From SPDF01 sp963699825 (GTDB lineage: Bacteria; Gemmatimonadota; Gemmatimonadetes; Gemmatimonadales; GWC2-71-9), in NCBI GenBank assembly GCA_963699825.1, contig CAVOVI010000009.1, positions 62,001-126,000 on the forward strand: a stretch of DNA of 64,000 nt, in the 5' to 3' direction. Positions 55,791-64,000 of this stretch are shown piece by piece (positions within the stretch are counted from its first letter, which is position 1; each line of letters starts with the position of its first letter). Both the position numbers and the translations under genes were made by a program. The notes beneath the pieces were generated by a model. The model was not told the origin of the DNA. It saw only the letters and a list, made by a program, of their open reading frames with translations, and did no database searches.

Positions 55791-57278
55791 ACCGGCGCTC
55801 GGTCCTGGCGGCCGCTGCCCTCGCACTCCTGTTCCCGGCCGCCGTGTCGGCCCAGGGCTACAACCTCCGCCTCACCGGTGGTATCCAGGGGGTGAGCTTC
55901 CGCGGCTACACCGCGGACAGCATCCCGGTGGATAGCGTCGTCGCGACCGGCAACGGGAGCCTCGAGACCCCCACCGGCTACGCCGTGTCATGCACCTCGG
56001 GCCTGCCCTACTGCAACTACTGGGTCCCCGGGCCCATCAACACGACTGCCCCTGCCGTCGCCCAGGCCGCGCTGACGATGTGGGGACTCGGACTCCCGGG
56101 CCTGCGTGTGCAGGTCAACGGATTCGCCACCACCGACTTCAACACCGCGGCCTCCTGGCCCGGCACCTCCCCAAATTTCCAGCTCATCGAGGGTTACGCC
56201 GAGTATGCCGCCCCGGCCTGGACGCTGGCTGCCGGACGCAAGGTGATCTCCGGGCGTCTGGGCGCCTACGGCTTCGATGGCGGACAACTGACAGGGCGAC
56301 TCCCCAGCGCGGGCCTCGCACTCTCCGGCTACGTCGGCTGGGGACTGGCACAGGGCTCCAATCTTCTGATCACCTCGAGCGACGTGAACCCACAGGCCGA
56401 TTACCTGCCAGAGGAGAGTCCGGTCGTGGCGGGGCTGGTCGGCACCTGGGTATCGCCCCACGCCGAACTCAGCGCCGAGTACCGGCGGACGGTGGACCAG
56501 ACCACAGACTATTTCGGATCCGAGCGCGTTGCCGCGTCGGCCACCCTCCGGCCGTTTGGTCACTGGAGTCTGGTCGGTGGCGCCATCTATGACATGGCCA
56601 GCGGGCTCTGGGGCAGCGCCGACGCCGCTCTGCGGTTCGCCTCGCCGAAGGTCGGCGTCGTGGCCGGGTACAAGCGGTACGCGCCGTTCTACGAGCTCTG
56701 GACCGTCTGGGGCGCGTTCAGCCCGGTGCCCTACAACGCAGTCTACGGTTCGGTCTCGTTTCAGGCCACGAGGCGCCTCCAGGTTCGAGCCCGTGGCGAG
56801 ACGTACAAGTTTGATGACACCGAGACCGAGCACGCCGCTGGTCTCCATCGGGGATTCCGGTTGGCGGTATTCGCTGGGCGGGACCTACCAGATCTCGAAC
56901 GCCTGGCAGGCACAGCTCGGCTATCAGAACGAGTTCGGGACCGGGGCCAGCTCGAGCGGCTGGGACGGCAATGTCACCTTCACGCCCAACAGCACTTACT
57001 CCATCATGGTGTACGGCAGCTCCCTGTCGCGTCCGCTGGAGTACCGGTGGGACCAGTCGGTCGTGCTGGTGTACGGCATGCAAGCGTCGGTCGTGGCGCG
57101 CGACAACCTGAGCGTCGCCTTCACCATGGCCCGGTACGACGAGAATCGGGAACGCCCCGACGCCGCATCGTTCGAGTGGGACCAGATCCGGTTCGGGGCC
57201 AAGGTCGTGATGACCTTCAGTTCGGCCGACAGGCTGCCGCTCCCCAAGGCCATCACCAACCGACCGGCGGGGTACTGA
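55787..57278 (+). CDS. outer-membrane beta-barrel of the multihaem conduit (frameshifted)
   Basis: About 497 residues from GTG 55787 (GTGA overlap with the cytochrome). Signal peptide RRSVLAAAALALLFPAAVSA. Many alternating amphipathic strands follow (AEYAAPAWTLAAGRKVISGR, LALSGYVGWGLAQG, AELSAEYRRTVDQTTDYFGS, ASATLRPFGHWSLVGGAIY). After one frame change near 56840 it continues YSLGGTYQISNAWQAQLGYQ and VVLVYGMQASVVARDNLSVA, ending FGAKVVMTFSSAD. Position between multihaem genes suggests the sheath or porin of a porin-cytochrome conduit, as MtrB is for MtrA. Sequence similarity to MtrB itself is not evident. Confidence 0.8.
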
Positions 57279-57279
57279 G

Positions 57280-58719
57280 ATGCGTCGTGTACTCCCGTTC
57301 CTGACCCTCGCCCTCGTGTTCATGACGGCCCCCGCCTGGGCGCAGGACACCGATCGATTCGACCATCAGCAGCACGCAAAGGTCTTTCCGAGCTGCACGG
57401 CCTGTCATGCGGGAGCTGTCGACGCCACCGCGCCGCTCCTCCCTTCGGGCCTGGGCTGCGTCAATTGCCACGATGGCACGATCGAACGTCGGGTCGATTG
57501 GACGGCGCCACCGGCAGATCGGACCAACCTCAGGTTCACCCACGCCGAGCATCGGAAGGACGTCGTCGCGAAGGCGGGCCAGGATTCGACGCTGAACTGT
57601 TCGGCCTGCCACATCCCTGAGGGCAGCACCTGGATGACCGTGGAGCCGGCGGTACTGCCGCAGTGCCTGACGTGCCACGGCATCAAGGCGGAACATCTCG
57701 CCGCTCCGGATACTGCCTGCGCCACCTGCCACTACTCCCTTGCCCAAGCCACGGCACTGACCGAGGCCGACATCAAGGCGTTCCCGACCCCTCCGTCCCA
57801 CGATGCCGCCGGCTTCATGGGACCGGATGGCCACGGCGCCCTGGCAGAGTCCGGCACCGGCCCGTCGACGTACATGGTGGCACCGAGCTGTGCCACCTGT
57901 CATGCTCAGAATTTCTGCATGACCTGCCATGTGAATGCGCCGGAAACGCCGCCCATTCAAGCGCTGGCCCTGGACCCTCGGTCGCTGGCTATTCCCGTGA
58001 AACTCGAGGAACCTGCCACGCATCAGCAGGACGATTTCGTCCTCAGACACGGGAAGTCAGCGCGCAAGAGTACCACGTCCTGCCAGACCTGCCACACGCA
58101 GGAAAGCTGCGTGGCCTGCCACGTCGTTCCGCCGAAGCCGGTAGGCACGCTGTACGCCGGCGGCCCCGGACGTGGCGAGGGCGCGCAGGTGGAGCGCAGC
58201 CGTCCCGCCAGTCACATGGCGGACTTCAGCACCATTCACGCGCCGGTGGCCAGCAACAACCCACAATCGTGTGAGGGCTGCCATGCGCGGCCGCAATGCC
58301 TCGATTGTCATCGCGGGACCCCGGACCGCACGCCGCAGTACCACCCGCAGACCTTCCTGGAGCGGCACCCGGCGGCGGCCTACTCGCGCGAGACGAACTG
58401 CAGCGACTGCCACAACCCCGGCGCCTTCTGCCAGACCTGCCATGTCCAATCCGGCCTCGGCAGCCCAGGCAGATTCATGCAGGCGGGTTATCACGACGTC
58501 TTCCCCGGCTTCCTCCTGAACCATGGCCAAGCGGCCCGCCAGAGCCTCGAGAGCTGCACCTCCTGCCACGTCGAGAAGGACTGTCTGACTTGCCACTCGG
58601 CACTGTACGGCCGCGGGTTCAGCCCGCACGGCCCCGGCTTCGATGGCGACAAGCTTCGCTCGAAGAACCCGCAGATGTGCACGGTGTGCCACGGATTGGG
58701 AGTGCCGAGCACGAAGTAG
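57280..58719 (+). CDS. exported 16-haem c-type cytochrome
   Basis: A 479-residue intact protein one base after the barrel gene. The signal peptide FLTLALVFMTAPAWAQ is followed by sixteen CXXCH sites: CTACH, CVNCH, CSACH, CLTCH, CATCH, CATCH, CMTCH, CQTCH, CVACH, CEGCH, CLDCH, CSDCH, CQTCH, CTSCH, CLTCH and CTVCH. Many are in close pairs (for example CATCHAQNFCMTCH, CQTCHTQESCVACH), the spacing seen in wire-like cytochromes. Spacers contain histidines (FTHAEHRK, HQQDDFVLRH) for bis-histidine ligation. No lipobox is seen, so it is periplasmic or secreted. Probable partner of the barrel. Confidence 0.92.
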   Translation: MRRVLPFLTLALVFMTAPAWAQDTDRFDHQQHAKVFPSCTACHAGAVDATAPLLPSGLGCVNCHDGTIERRVDWTAPPADRTNLRFTHAEHRKDVVAKAGQDSTLNCSACHIPEGSTWMTVEPAVLPQCLTCHGIKAEHLAAPDTACATCHYSLAQATALTEADIKAFPTPPSHDAAGFMGPDGHGALAESGTGPSTYMVAPSCATCHAQNFCMTCHVNAPETPPIQALALDPRSLAIPVKLEEPATHQQDDFVLRHGKSARKSTTSCQTCHTQESCVACHVVPPKPVGTLYAGGPGRGEGAQVERSRPASHMADFSTIHAPVASNNPQSCEGCHARPQCLDCHRGTPDRTPQYHPQTFLERHPAAAYSRETNCSDCHNPGAFCQTCHVQSGLGSPGRFMQAGYHDVFPGFLLNHGQAARQSLESCTSCHVEKDCLTCHSALYGRGFSPHGPGFDGDKLRSKNPQMCTVCHGLGVPSTK

Positions 58720-58750
58720 CGGGGGGAAGCGGGGCTGATGGACGTCTCGC

Positions 58751-58817
58751 CGTCATTCCCGCGCAAGCGGGAATCCAGTGCAGTGGCATCCGGACCCCCG
58801 CTTGCGCGGGGGTGACG
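58751..58817. repeat. dispersed palindromic repeat of the CGTCATTCCCGCG type
   Basis: CGTCATTCCCGCGCAAGCGG and CCCCCGCTTGCGCGGGGGTG, followed by ACG, are inverted arms around a variable centre. This kind of extragenic palindrome is common in GC-rich genomes. Together with the hairpin at 58846-58879 it fills the space between the 16-haem gene and the convergent hsp20 gene and could end transcription from the left. Confidence 0.75.
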
Positions 58818-58845
58818 GGAGGGCTGCTGGAGGGCAGGATATGGA

Positions 58846-58879
58846 GAACGGCCCCGGGTGCGAGCATCCGGGGCCGTTC
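58846..58879 (-). terminator. terminator hairpin after the minus-strand hsp20 gene
   Basis: GAACGGCCCCGG and CCGGGGCCGTTC form a 12-bp perfect stem around a 10-base loop, 16 bases after the hsp20 stop. The stem sequence is nearly the same as that after the other hsp20 gene at 60901-60931. Confidence 0.7.
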
Positions 58880-58894
58880 GTCGGACAGCGTGAG

Positions 58895-59347
58895 CTACTT
58901 GATCAGGATCTTGTTGGTGACCGCCGAGGGCACCTTCGGCAGGTGGACCAGCAGCACGCCATCCTGGTAGGTCGCGGTGATGTTCTCCTGCACCACCGCG
59001 GTGGGGAGCCGAATCATCCGGTGGAACTCACCCACCTCGCGCTCGGCGAGGAGGTAGCGCTCGGTCGGTTCGGCGGCGAGGAACTCACGGCGCCCGCTCA
59101 GGGTCAGGAGCGTCCCGGTCAGCGTGATGTCCAGGTTCTCACGGTGCGCGCCGGGCACATCCAGCCGAACGATGTACTCCGCCTCGGTCTCGAGGAGATC
59201 GAAGGGCGGCATCCAGGCGGCGGGCTCCGCGTTCGGCGTCCGGATCTGCGCCCCGGGGGCGAAGGTGGTGTGGAAGAGTCGATCGAAGACCTGATCGATG
59301 TCGTTCCGCACCTTGGCCATCACGGGTGCGGCTTTCACGATTCTCAT
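58895..59347 (-). CDS. Hsp20/alpha-crystallin small heat-shock protein
   Basis: A 150-residue holdase starting at ATG 59347 behind AAGGAGGAAGC. The alpha-crystallin domain runs from about residue 44 (MPPFDLLETEAEYIVRLDVP) to AVTNKILIK; GVLLVHLPK is the conserved A-x-x-x-n-GVL-type motif. Short N-terminal arm. About 45% similar by eye to the second Hsp20 at 60437-60877, with which it brackets a ubiA gene. Confidence 0.93.
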   Translation of the reverse strand: MRIVKAAPVMAKVRNDIDQVFDRLFHTTFAPGAQIRTPNAEPAAWMPPFDLLETEAEYIVRLDVPGAHRENLDITLTGTLLTLSGRREFLAAEPTERYLLAEREVGEFHRMIRLPTAVVQENITATYQDGVLLVHLPKVPSAVTNKILIK

Positions 59348-59422
59348 GCTTCCTCCTTGTTGGAACCGTGCCACCACGATATCACCCAGGCGCTGAAGTC
59401 GGCGTGAAGCGGGGTTGAAACG

Positions 59423-60334
59423 ATGGCCACGAAATTCGCCCAGGGATTCTGGCGCCTCGCCGACCCGAAGATCTCGCTGGCATCCGCCGCCGGAATACTG
59501 CTGGGAGCGTCCGCCGCGGCCGCTGCCGGCCCGATCGCAGTCGGCTGGCTCCTGATGACGGTATTAGGGGTGTTCGCCGTAGAGGTGGCAAAGAACGCCT
59601 CTGGTGAAGTCTTCGACTGGGACTCGGGAACCGACCTGAGAGTCCGCGAGGAGGACCGGAGTCCGTTCTCCGGCGGCAAACGCGTCCTGGTGGATGGACT
59701 GCTGACCCGTGGGCAGACCTGGGTGATCGCCGCCGGAGGCTATCTCGTCGCCGCGGCGGTGGGGCTGCTCATCGTGGGATTCCGGGAGCCGAGCGTCCTG
59801 TGGATCGGTCTCGCAGGGATGGCGCTGGCGTTCTTCTATCATGCCCCGCCGTTCCGGCTTGCCTACCGCGGCCTGGGCGAACTGGCAGTGGCCGTCAGCT
59901 ACGGGCCACTCGTGTGCGTCGGCACCTACCTCGTCCAGCGCGGGACAATACCGACCGAAGTGGTCCTGCTTTCCCTCCCCCTCGGCGTCCTGGTCGCCGC
60001 TTTCCTCTGGATCAACGAGTTCCCGGACTATTCCGCGGACGCCCTCTCCGGCAAGCGGACCCTCGTCGTCCGCCTCGGGCGCCGCCGCGCCGCATTGGGA
60101 TTCGCCTGGCTCGGCGCCATCAGCGCGCTGCTGGTCGCCTCCCTGCCGATGGCAGGACTCTCGCCGGCGGTCTGGTTGGGTGGGGTCGCGTTCCTGCGCT
60201 ACGTGCCCGCCGCACGAACGCTGATCGCCTCGGCGGAGGACACCGCGGCCATCATCCCTGCACAGGCGATGGCGCTGCAGTCCTTCCTGCTCTATGCCGC
60301 CGGTGCCTCCGCAGGAATGCTCATCGGCAGGTGA
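59423..60334 (+). CDS. UbiA-family prenyltransferase (MenA-like)
   Basis: A 303-residue integral membrane enzyme with about eight helices that transfers a polyprenyl chain to an aromatic ring. The two aspartate-rich motifs are KNASGEVFDWDSGTD (58-71) and INEFPDYSADALSGKRTL near residue 195, which bind prenyl diphosphate through magnesium. Those sequences are closest to 1,4-dihydroxy-2-naphthoate prenyltransferases of menaquinone synthesis, but other aromatic acceptors cannot be excluded. No other menaquinone gene is in the window. Confidence 0.85.
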   Translation: MATKFAQGFWRLADPKISLASAAGILLGASAAAAAGPIAVGWLLMTVLGVFAVEVAKNASGEVFDWDSGTDLRVREEDRSPFSGGKRVLVDGLLTRGQTWVIAAGGYLVAAAVGLLIVGFREPSVLWIGLAGMALAFFYHAPPFRLAYRGLGELAVAVSYGPLVCVGTYLVQRGTIPTEVVLLSLPLGVLVAAFLWINEFPDYSADALSGKRTLVVRLGRRRAALGFAWLGAISALLVASLPMAGLSPAVWLGGVAFLRYVPAARTLIASAEDTAAIIPAQAMALQSFLLYAAGASAGMLIGR

Positions 60335-60436
60335 ATTATTCCGAGCGCACTCGGGCAAGAAAATTTCGCCGGCCATTCACCATCGTTTCACCCCCTCGGT
60401 CCTATGTTGGGGTCGCACCATCAACCAGGGGGCGTT

Positions 60437-60877
60437 ATGAAAGTCGCCAAGTTTAACCCGATCCTCGGCAACGTCGAGAAGATCGATCGGTTGTTCGATC
60501 CCTTCCTGACGGGGCCGCTCTTCCCCGAACTCGCGACCAGGGGATTCGAAGGAACCTGGGTGCCGACACTGGACCTTGCCGAGAATGACAAGGCGTTCAT
60601 GGTCCGGCTCGAGGTGCCAGGGATGCCGAAGGAGAACCTGGACGTGAAACTGACCGGTGAGGTGCTCACCATCACCGGCCACCGCGAGGCCGCCAAGGAA
60701 GTTCCAGGCGAGAACTTCCTGTACAGGGAGCGGGAGACCGGGAAGTTCATCCGGACGATCCGCCTGCCGGCCGCAGTCGTGGAGGGGAAGATCGAGGCGC
60801 ACTACACCGACGGCGTGCTGAATGTGACGCTGCCGAAGGCCGCACCGGAAGTGCGGAGCAAGATCACCATCAAGTAG
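60437..60877 (+). CDS. Hsp20/alpha-crystallin small heat-shock protein
   Basis: A 146-residue protein starting at ATG 60437 (MKVAKFNPILGNVEKIDRLF). The alpha-crystallin domain spans about residues 38-146 (VPTLDLAENDKAFMVRLEVP, MPKENLDVKLTGEVLTITGH, GVLNVTLPKA). It acts as an ATP-independent holdase. Intact and followed by a strong terminator. Confidence 0.94.
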   Translation: MKVAKFNPILGNVEKIDRLFDPFLTGPLFPELATRGFEGTWVPTLDLAENDKAFMVRLEVPGMPKENLDVKLTGEVLTITGHREAAKEVPGENFLYRERETGKFIRTIRLPAAVVEGKIEAHYTDGVLNVTLPKAAPEVRSKITIK

Positions 60878-60900
60878 GGTGATTCGCGCCTCGATGGACG

Positions 60901-60931
60901 AACGGCCCCGGGCACAGTGCCCGGGGCCGTT
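60901..60931 (+). terminator. strong terminator after hsp20
   Basis: AACGGCCCCGGGCAC and GTGCCCGGGGCCGTT form a perfect 15-bp stem with a minimal loop, followed by CTGCTCTGCTTCTG. It lies 23 bases after the hsp20 stop. Confidence 0.8.
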
Positions 60932-60943
60932 CTGCTCTGCTTC

Positions 60944-61027
60944 TGTCATTGCGAGGCCTCGAAGAGGCCGAAGCAATCTCGCTCAGATTGCTTCGTCGGC
61001 CCCACCAGGGGCCTCCTGGCAATGACA
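60944..61027. repeat. dispersed palindromic repeat, copy 2
   Basis: Outer arms TGTCATTGCGAGGCCTCG and GGGGCCTCCTGGCAATGACA, inner arms AAGCAATCT and AGATTGCTT. It is the same element as at 13911-14001. It ends five bases before the glpK stop codon. Confidence 0.8.
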
Positions 61028-61031
61028 AGAA

Positions 61032-62523
61032 TTACCTGCCAGCCTCCGCATATCGCGCCCACGCCAGCGCCGCGTGCACCGCCCGCTCCCAGCCGGCTCG
61101 CCAGGCGCTCCGTTCCTCCGGGGTCGATTCGGGTTCAAACCTCGTGAACCGGCGCCCCTCCAGGAACTGGTCCGAATCCCGCCAGACGCCGAGCGTGATC
61201 CCGGCCAGCCCTGCCGCGCCAAGCGCGGTGGTCTCGAACATGTCCGGCCGTTCGACCGGCGAGCCGAGCACATCGGCCAGGAACTGCATCAGCCAGTCGT
61301 TGGCGCTGGCGCCGCCGTCCACCCGGAGGGCGCCCGGTTTCAGCCCGGCATCCGCGCGCATCGTCTCCACCAGTTCCGCGCTGCTGAACGCCATCGCCTC
61401 CAGCGCGGCCCGAACGAGGTGCGCCCTGGTCGTCCCACGGGTGAGCCCGGTCACCGTTCCCCGCGCCTCCGCCTCCCAGTGGGGTGAGCCCAGCCCCACG
61501 AACGCCGGCACGAAGTGCACGCCGCCGGTGTCGGCGACGCTGCGGGCCAGTGCCTCCGATTCGTCTGCCCGCGCCAACAGGCCGAGGCCGTCGCGGAGCC
61601 ACTGCACGGCGGCGCCGGCAATGAAGACGCTCCCCTCCAGCGCGTACGCCGGCTCTCCGCGTGGGCCGCAGGCGGCGGTGGCCAGCAGTCCATGCGCCGA
61701 ATGCGGCGCGGCGGTCCCCGGCGTGCATCAGGAGGAAGGTCCCTGTGCCGTAGGTGTTCTTGGCGCTGCCAGCGGTGACACACCCCTGCCCGAAGAGGGC
61801 CGCCTGCTGGTCGCCGGCAATGCCGGCGATGGGCATGGAGAACCCGAAGTGCTCCGAGCGGGATTCCCCGCTCACCGCACCTGAACCGACGATGGTCGGG
61901 AGAAGAGCCGGGGGGACCTTGAAGAGGGTGAGCAACTCGGGGTCCCAGCTCTTCGACTCGAGCCCGTAGAGCATCGTCCGTGACGCGTTGGTGTGATCGG
62001 TGATGTGACTCGCCCCGCCGGTGAGCCGAGCCACCAGCCAGCTGTCCACTGTTCCCGCCGCCAATTCCCCGTGTTCCGCCCGCCTCCGGATGGTCTCGTC
62101 GGCCAGCATCGACTCCAGCTTCGTCGCAGAGAAATAGGGATCGGGGACCAGTCCGGTGCGTTCCTGGAGCATCTCCGCGAGCCCGAGGGCCCGAAGTTCG
62201 GCGCAGCGCGGTGCGGTGCGGCGGTCCTGCCAGACGATGGCGCGCCCGAGCGGCTCGAGCGTCTTCCGATCCCAGAGGAGGATCGTCTCCCGCTGATTGG
62301 TGATGCCAATCCCGACGGGGCGCTCGCCCGACTGCCCAATTGCCTCGCGTCCGGCCTCCAGCGCGCCCCGCCAGATGTCCTCGGGATCGTGCTCGACCCA
62401 GCCCGGTCGCGGAAAGTGCTGCGGGAGCTCCCGGTAACCGCGGCCCAGGACGGTGCCGTCCTGGTGGATGACGAGGGCCGTGGTTCCGGTGGTGCCTGAA
62501 TCGATGGCGAGGATTGAGGACAT
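61032..62523 (-). CDS. glpK: glycerol kinase (frameshifted)
   Basis: Phosphorylates glycerol to glycerol 3-phosphate. FGGY-kinase motifs are AIDSGTTGTTALVIHQDGTV at the N terminus, GITNQRETILLWDRKT, IVWQDRRTA and GIAGDQQAALFGQGC, then KNTYGTGTFLLMHAG. A frame change near 61710 leads into the C-terminal half (GGVHFVPAFVGLGSPHWEAE, LKPGALRVDGGASANDWLMQ). Corrected length is about 497 residues, the normal size. The start ATG 62523 lies just behind an octamer tandem. Confidence 0.92.
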
Positions 62524-62529
62524 GGTAGG

Positions 62530-62549
62530 CGGGGAAGCGGGAAGCGGGG
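62530..62549. repeat. octamer tandem between glpK and the EamA gene
   Basis: CGGGGAAG, CGGGAAG and CGGGGA in a row, the reverse complement of the CTTCCCCG unit found inside and upstream of uvrA. Confidence 0.7.
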
Positions 62550-62556
62550 ACGTGGG

Positions 62557-63451
62557 TCAGCGTCGGGCGGGTGAGCCGACGCGGAGATCCAGCCCGGCGA
62601 GAGAGAAGGACTCCACTGACGATCAAGACGGCGCCGCCAATCTGGATGGAACGGGGATGCTCCCCGAGCAGCGGCCAGGCGACCAGCATGGCGATCAGGG
62701 GAATCACCGAATTGAAGATGGCGGTCCGGCCGCTCCCGACGACGCGAACCGCGTTGTTCCACAGGAGGTAAGCGACGACGATCGCGAGGAGCGTCGCGTA
62801 CCAGACACCGCTCCAGGCCCGGAGACTCAAGCTCCTCCAATCGAGCTCGATCAACCCCGGCCCGCCCAATAGGAGGAGCCCCGGCGCGCCGGTCGCCATA
62901 GTCCAAGCGGTCAGGCGCAGGGTCGAGATCCGGATCCGCATCGCCCTGACCCCCAGGGTGAAGACCGCCCAGCAGAGCGTCGCCCCGAAGATGGCGATAT
63001 CCCCCGCGAGCCGCCCGACGCCGAGCTCGACTCCCTTCCCCGCCAGAATGAGTGCTACGCCGGCGAAGCCCAGCACACCACCGGTCACCACCGGCCGCCG
63101 CAGCGCCTCGATACCGGTCACCGCGCCGAGAAGCGACACCAGCAATGGGGTCGTGGCGATGATGAGTGAGGCGTTGGCCACCGACGTATGGGTCAGCCCG
63201 TACATGAAGAAGACCTGGTACAGCGTGTTGCTGAGCAGACCCATCCAGACGAGGGTCCACCACGCCTCCCGGGGCAGCGCGATCGACCCCTCGCGCCATT
63301 TCAGCACCGCGAGGAGAATCACCGCGGCCAGGGAAAACCGGAGGCCGGCAAAGCTGAGCCCCGACATCTCGGCGAGCGCCATCTTCATGAAGCTGAAATT
63401 GGCGCCCCAGATGAGGACCACGACCAGCATCGCCAGTTCGGCCCGCGCCAC
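62557..63451 (-). CDS. EamA/DMT-family transporter
   Basis: About 297 residues from GTG 63451 with ten hydrophobic segments arranged as two EamA repeats (LVVVLIWGANFSFMKMALAE; later IFGATLCWAVFTLGVRAMRI). Such permeases export metabolites or amino acids; the substrate is unknown. As written the frame runs on past the end of the protein into glpK. One base change near 62600 gives a tail LAGLDLRVGSPARR and a stop at 62557, leaving room for the glpK leader. Confidence 0.85.
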
Positions 63452-63592
63452 CTGCCGGCGTCTCGCTCACGCGGCCGCCCGCCCGCTGGGTGAGACGTCG
63501 GTCCTTCACCCGGACGGGCACGCGAGGCGTCATGGCATTAAAATGCTCTCGTTCCGGACTGTTGGCCACCGCCCCCCAACCCGACCCTCATC

Positions 63593-64000
63593 ATGCCCTA
63601 CGAAACGCTCCTCCTCGACGTGCGCGACGGGATCGCCTTCCTGACCGTCAACCGCCCCGACAAGCTCAACGCCCTCAACGACGCCGTCATCGCCGACCTG
63701 GACCGGGCGGTGGCGCAGATCGAGGGGGATGACGCCATCAAGGGAGCCATCCTCACCGGCGCGGGCCCCAAGGCGTTCGTCGCCGGGGCCGACATCGGAG
63801 AATTGTCCGGGCAGAACCAGATCACCGGAAAGGCGCGCGCGATGCGGGGCCAGGCGGTGTTCCGGAGGCTGGAGCGGTGCGGCAAGCCCGTCATCGCCGC
63901 CGTCAACGGTTTCGCACTGGGCGGTGGGTGCGAACTGGCGATGGCCTGCCACCTGCGCGTCGCCAGTGAGACCGCCAAGTTCGGGCAACCCGAAGTGAAG
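63593..64000 (+). CDS. enoyl-CoA hydratase/isomerase (crotonase) family, 3' partial
   Basis: The first 136 residues of a crotonase-fold enzyme; the rest is beyond the window. The oxyanion-hole segments are AFVAGADIGEL and NGFALGGGCELAMACHLRVA, and LTVNRPDKLNALND is the standard N terminus. The usual catalytic glutamate positions are partly beyond or near the cut end, so hydratase, isomerase or related activity cannot be told apart. Likely fatty acid or branched-chain degradation. Confidence 0.88.
   Translation, partial: MPYETLLLDVRDGIAFLTVNRPDKLNALNDAVIADLDRAVAQIEGDDAIKGAILTGAGPKAFVAGADIGELSGQNQITGKARAMRGQAVFRRLERCGKPVIAAVNGFALGGGCELAMACHLRVASETAKFGQPEVK

Overview
The window is about 64 kb of GC-rich bacterial DNA with no tRNA, rRNA, phage, transposase or CRISPR array. 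Gene content (a fused CcoN-CcoO oxidase subunit, a large secreted HEVGH metallopeptidase, many multihaem cytochromes, an ABC-exporter operon with a surface transglutaminase fold) suggests a free-living, respiratory, outer-membrane-bearing bacterium, plausibly Gemmatimonadota. That placement is an inference from gene types only.

Layout. 1-7.3 kb: a cbb3 oxidase cluster (ccoNO fusion, ccoQ, ccoP, ccoG, ccoH, a TauE/SafE-like gene, ccoI, ccoS). 7.3-9.9 kb: small envelope proteins and a DUF1611 enzyme. 10-13.8 kb: pspA, a YbjN-like gene and eight tandem paralogues of tiny membrane/coiled-coil proteins. 14-18.7 kb: uvrA, a small protein and the two serine dehydratase subunits. 18.9-24.2 kb: a tightly coupled operon of TPR, macro-domain, transglutaminase-like, ABC ATPase and ABC permease genes. 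24.3-32.3 kb: a nonahaem cytochrome, a slipin, and a NapA/NapB/tetrahaem/NrfC/NrfD-like membrane redox complex. 32.7-37.2 kb: a lipoprotein, a small beta-barrel and a large metallopeptidase. 37.4-41 kb: c-type cytochrome maturation genes (ccmE, ccmF, ccmH and a CcmI-like gene). 42-51.7 kb: a complete [NiFe] uptake hydrogenase locus (small and large subunit, cytochrome b, protease, hypABFCDE). 52-58.7 kb: divergently transcribed from it, a porin-multihaem cytochrome cluster (about 9, 20 and 16 haems plus an outer-membrane barrel). 58.9-64 kb: two Hsp20 genes around a UbiA prenyltransferase, glpK, an EamA permease and the start of an enoyl-CoA hydratase.

How the parts fit. The window is dominated by electron transfer. 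Hydrogen oxidised at the periplasmic hydrogenase would feed the quinone pool through its cytochrome b. Electrons could then leave to oxygen through the cbb3 oxidase, to an unknown acceptor or from an unknown donor through the NapA-like complex, or across the outer membrane through the multihaem/barrel cluster. The Ccm genes would attach the unusually large number of c-haems encoded here. Prenylation by the UbiA enzyme fits menaquinone synthesis.

Caution. Many otherwise well-conserved genes (ccoP, uvrA, glpK, the hydrogenase cytochrome b, napA-like, most multihaem genes, most of the psp-adjacent array) are interrupted by single-base shifts that restore a family-typical protein when corrected. 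The scatter over essential and unrelated genes points to residual sequencing indels rather than gene decay. Coordinates of such genes are given as the whole corrected span. The best candidates for something new are the eight-member pspA-linked array and the hydrogenase-linked multihaem conduit, with its 20-haem fusion cytochrome.
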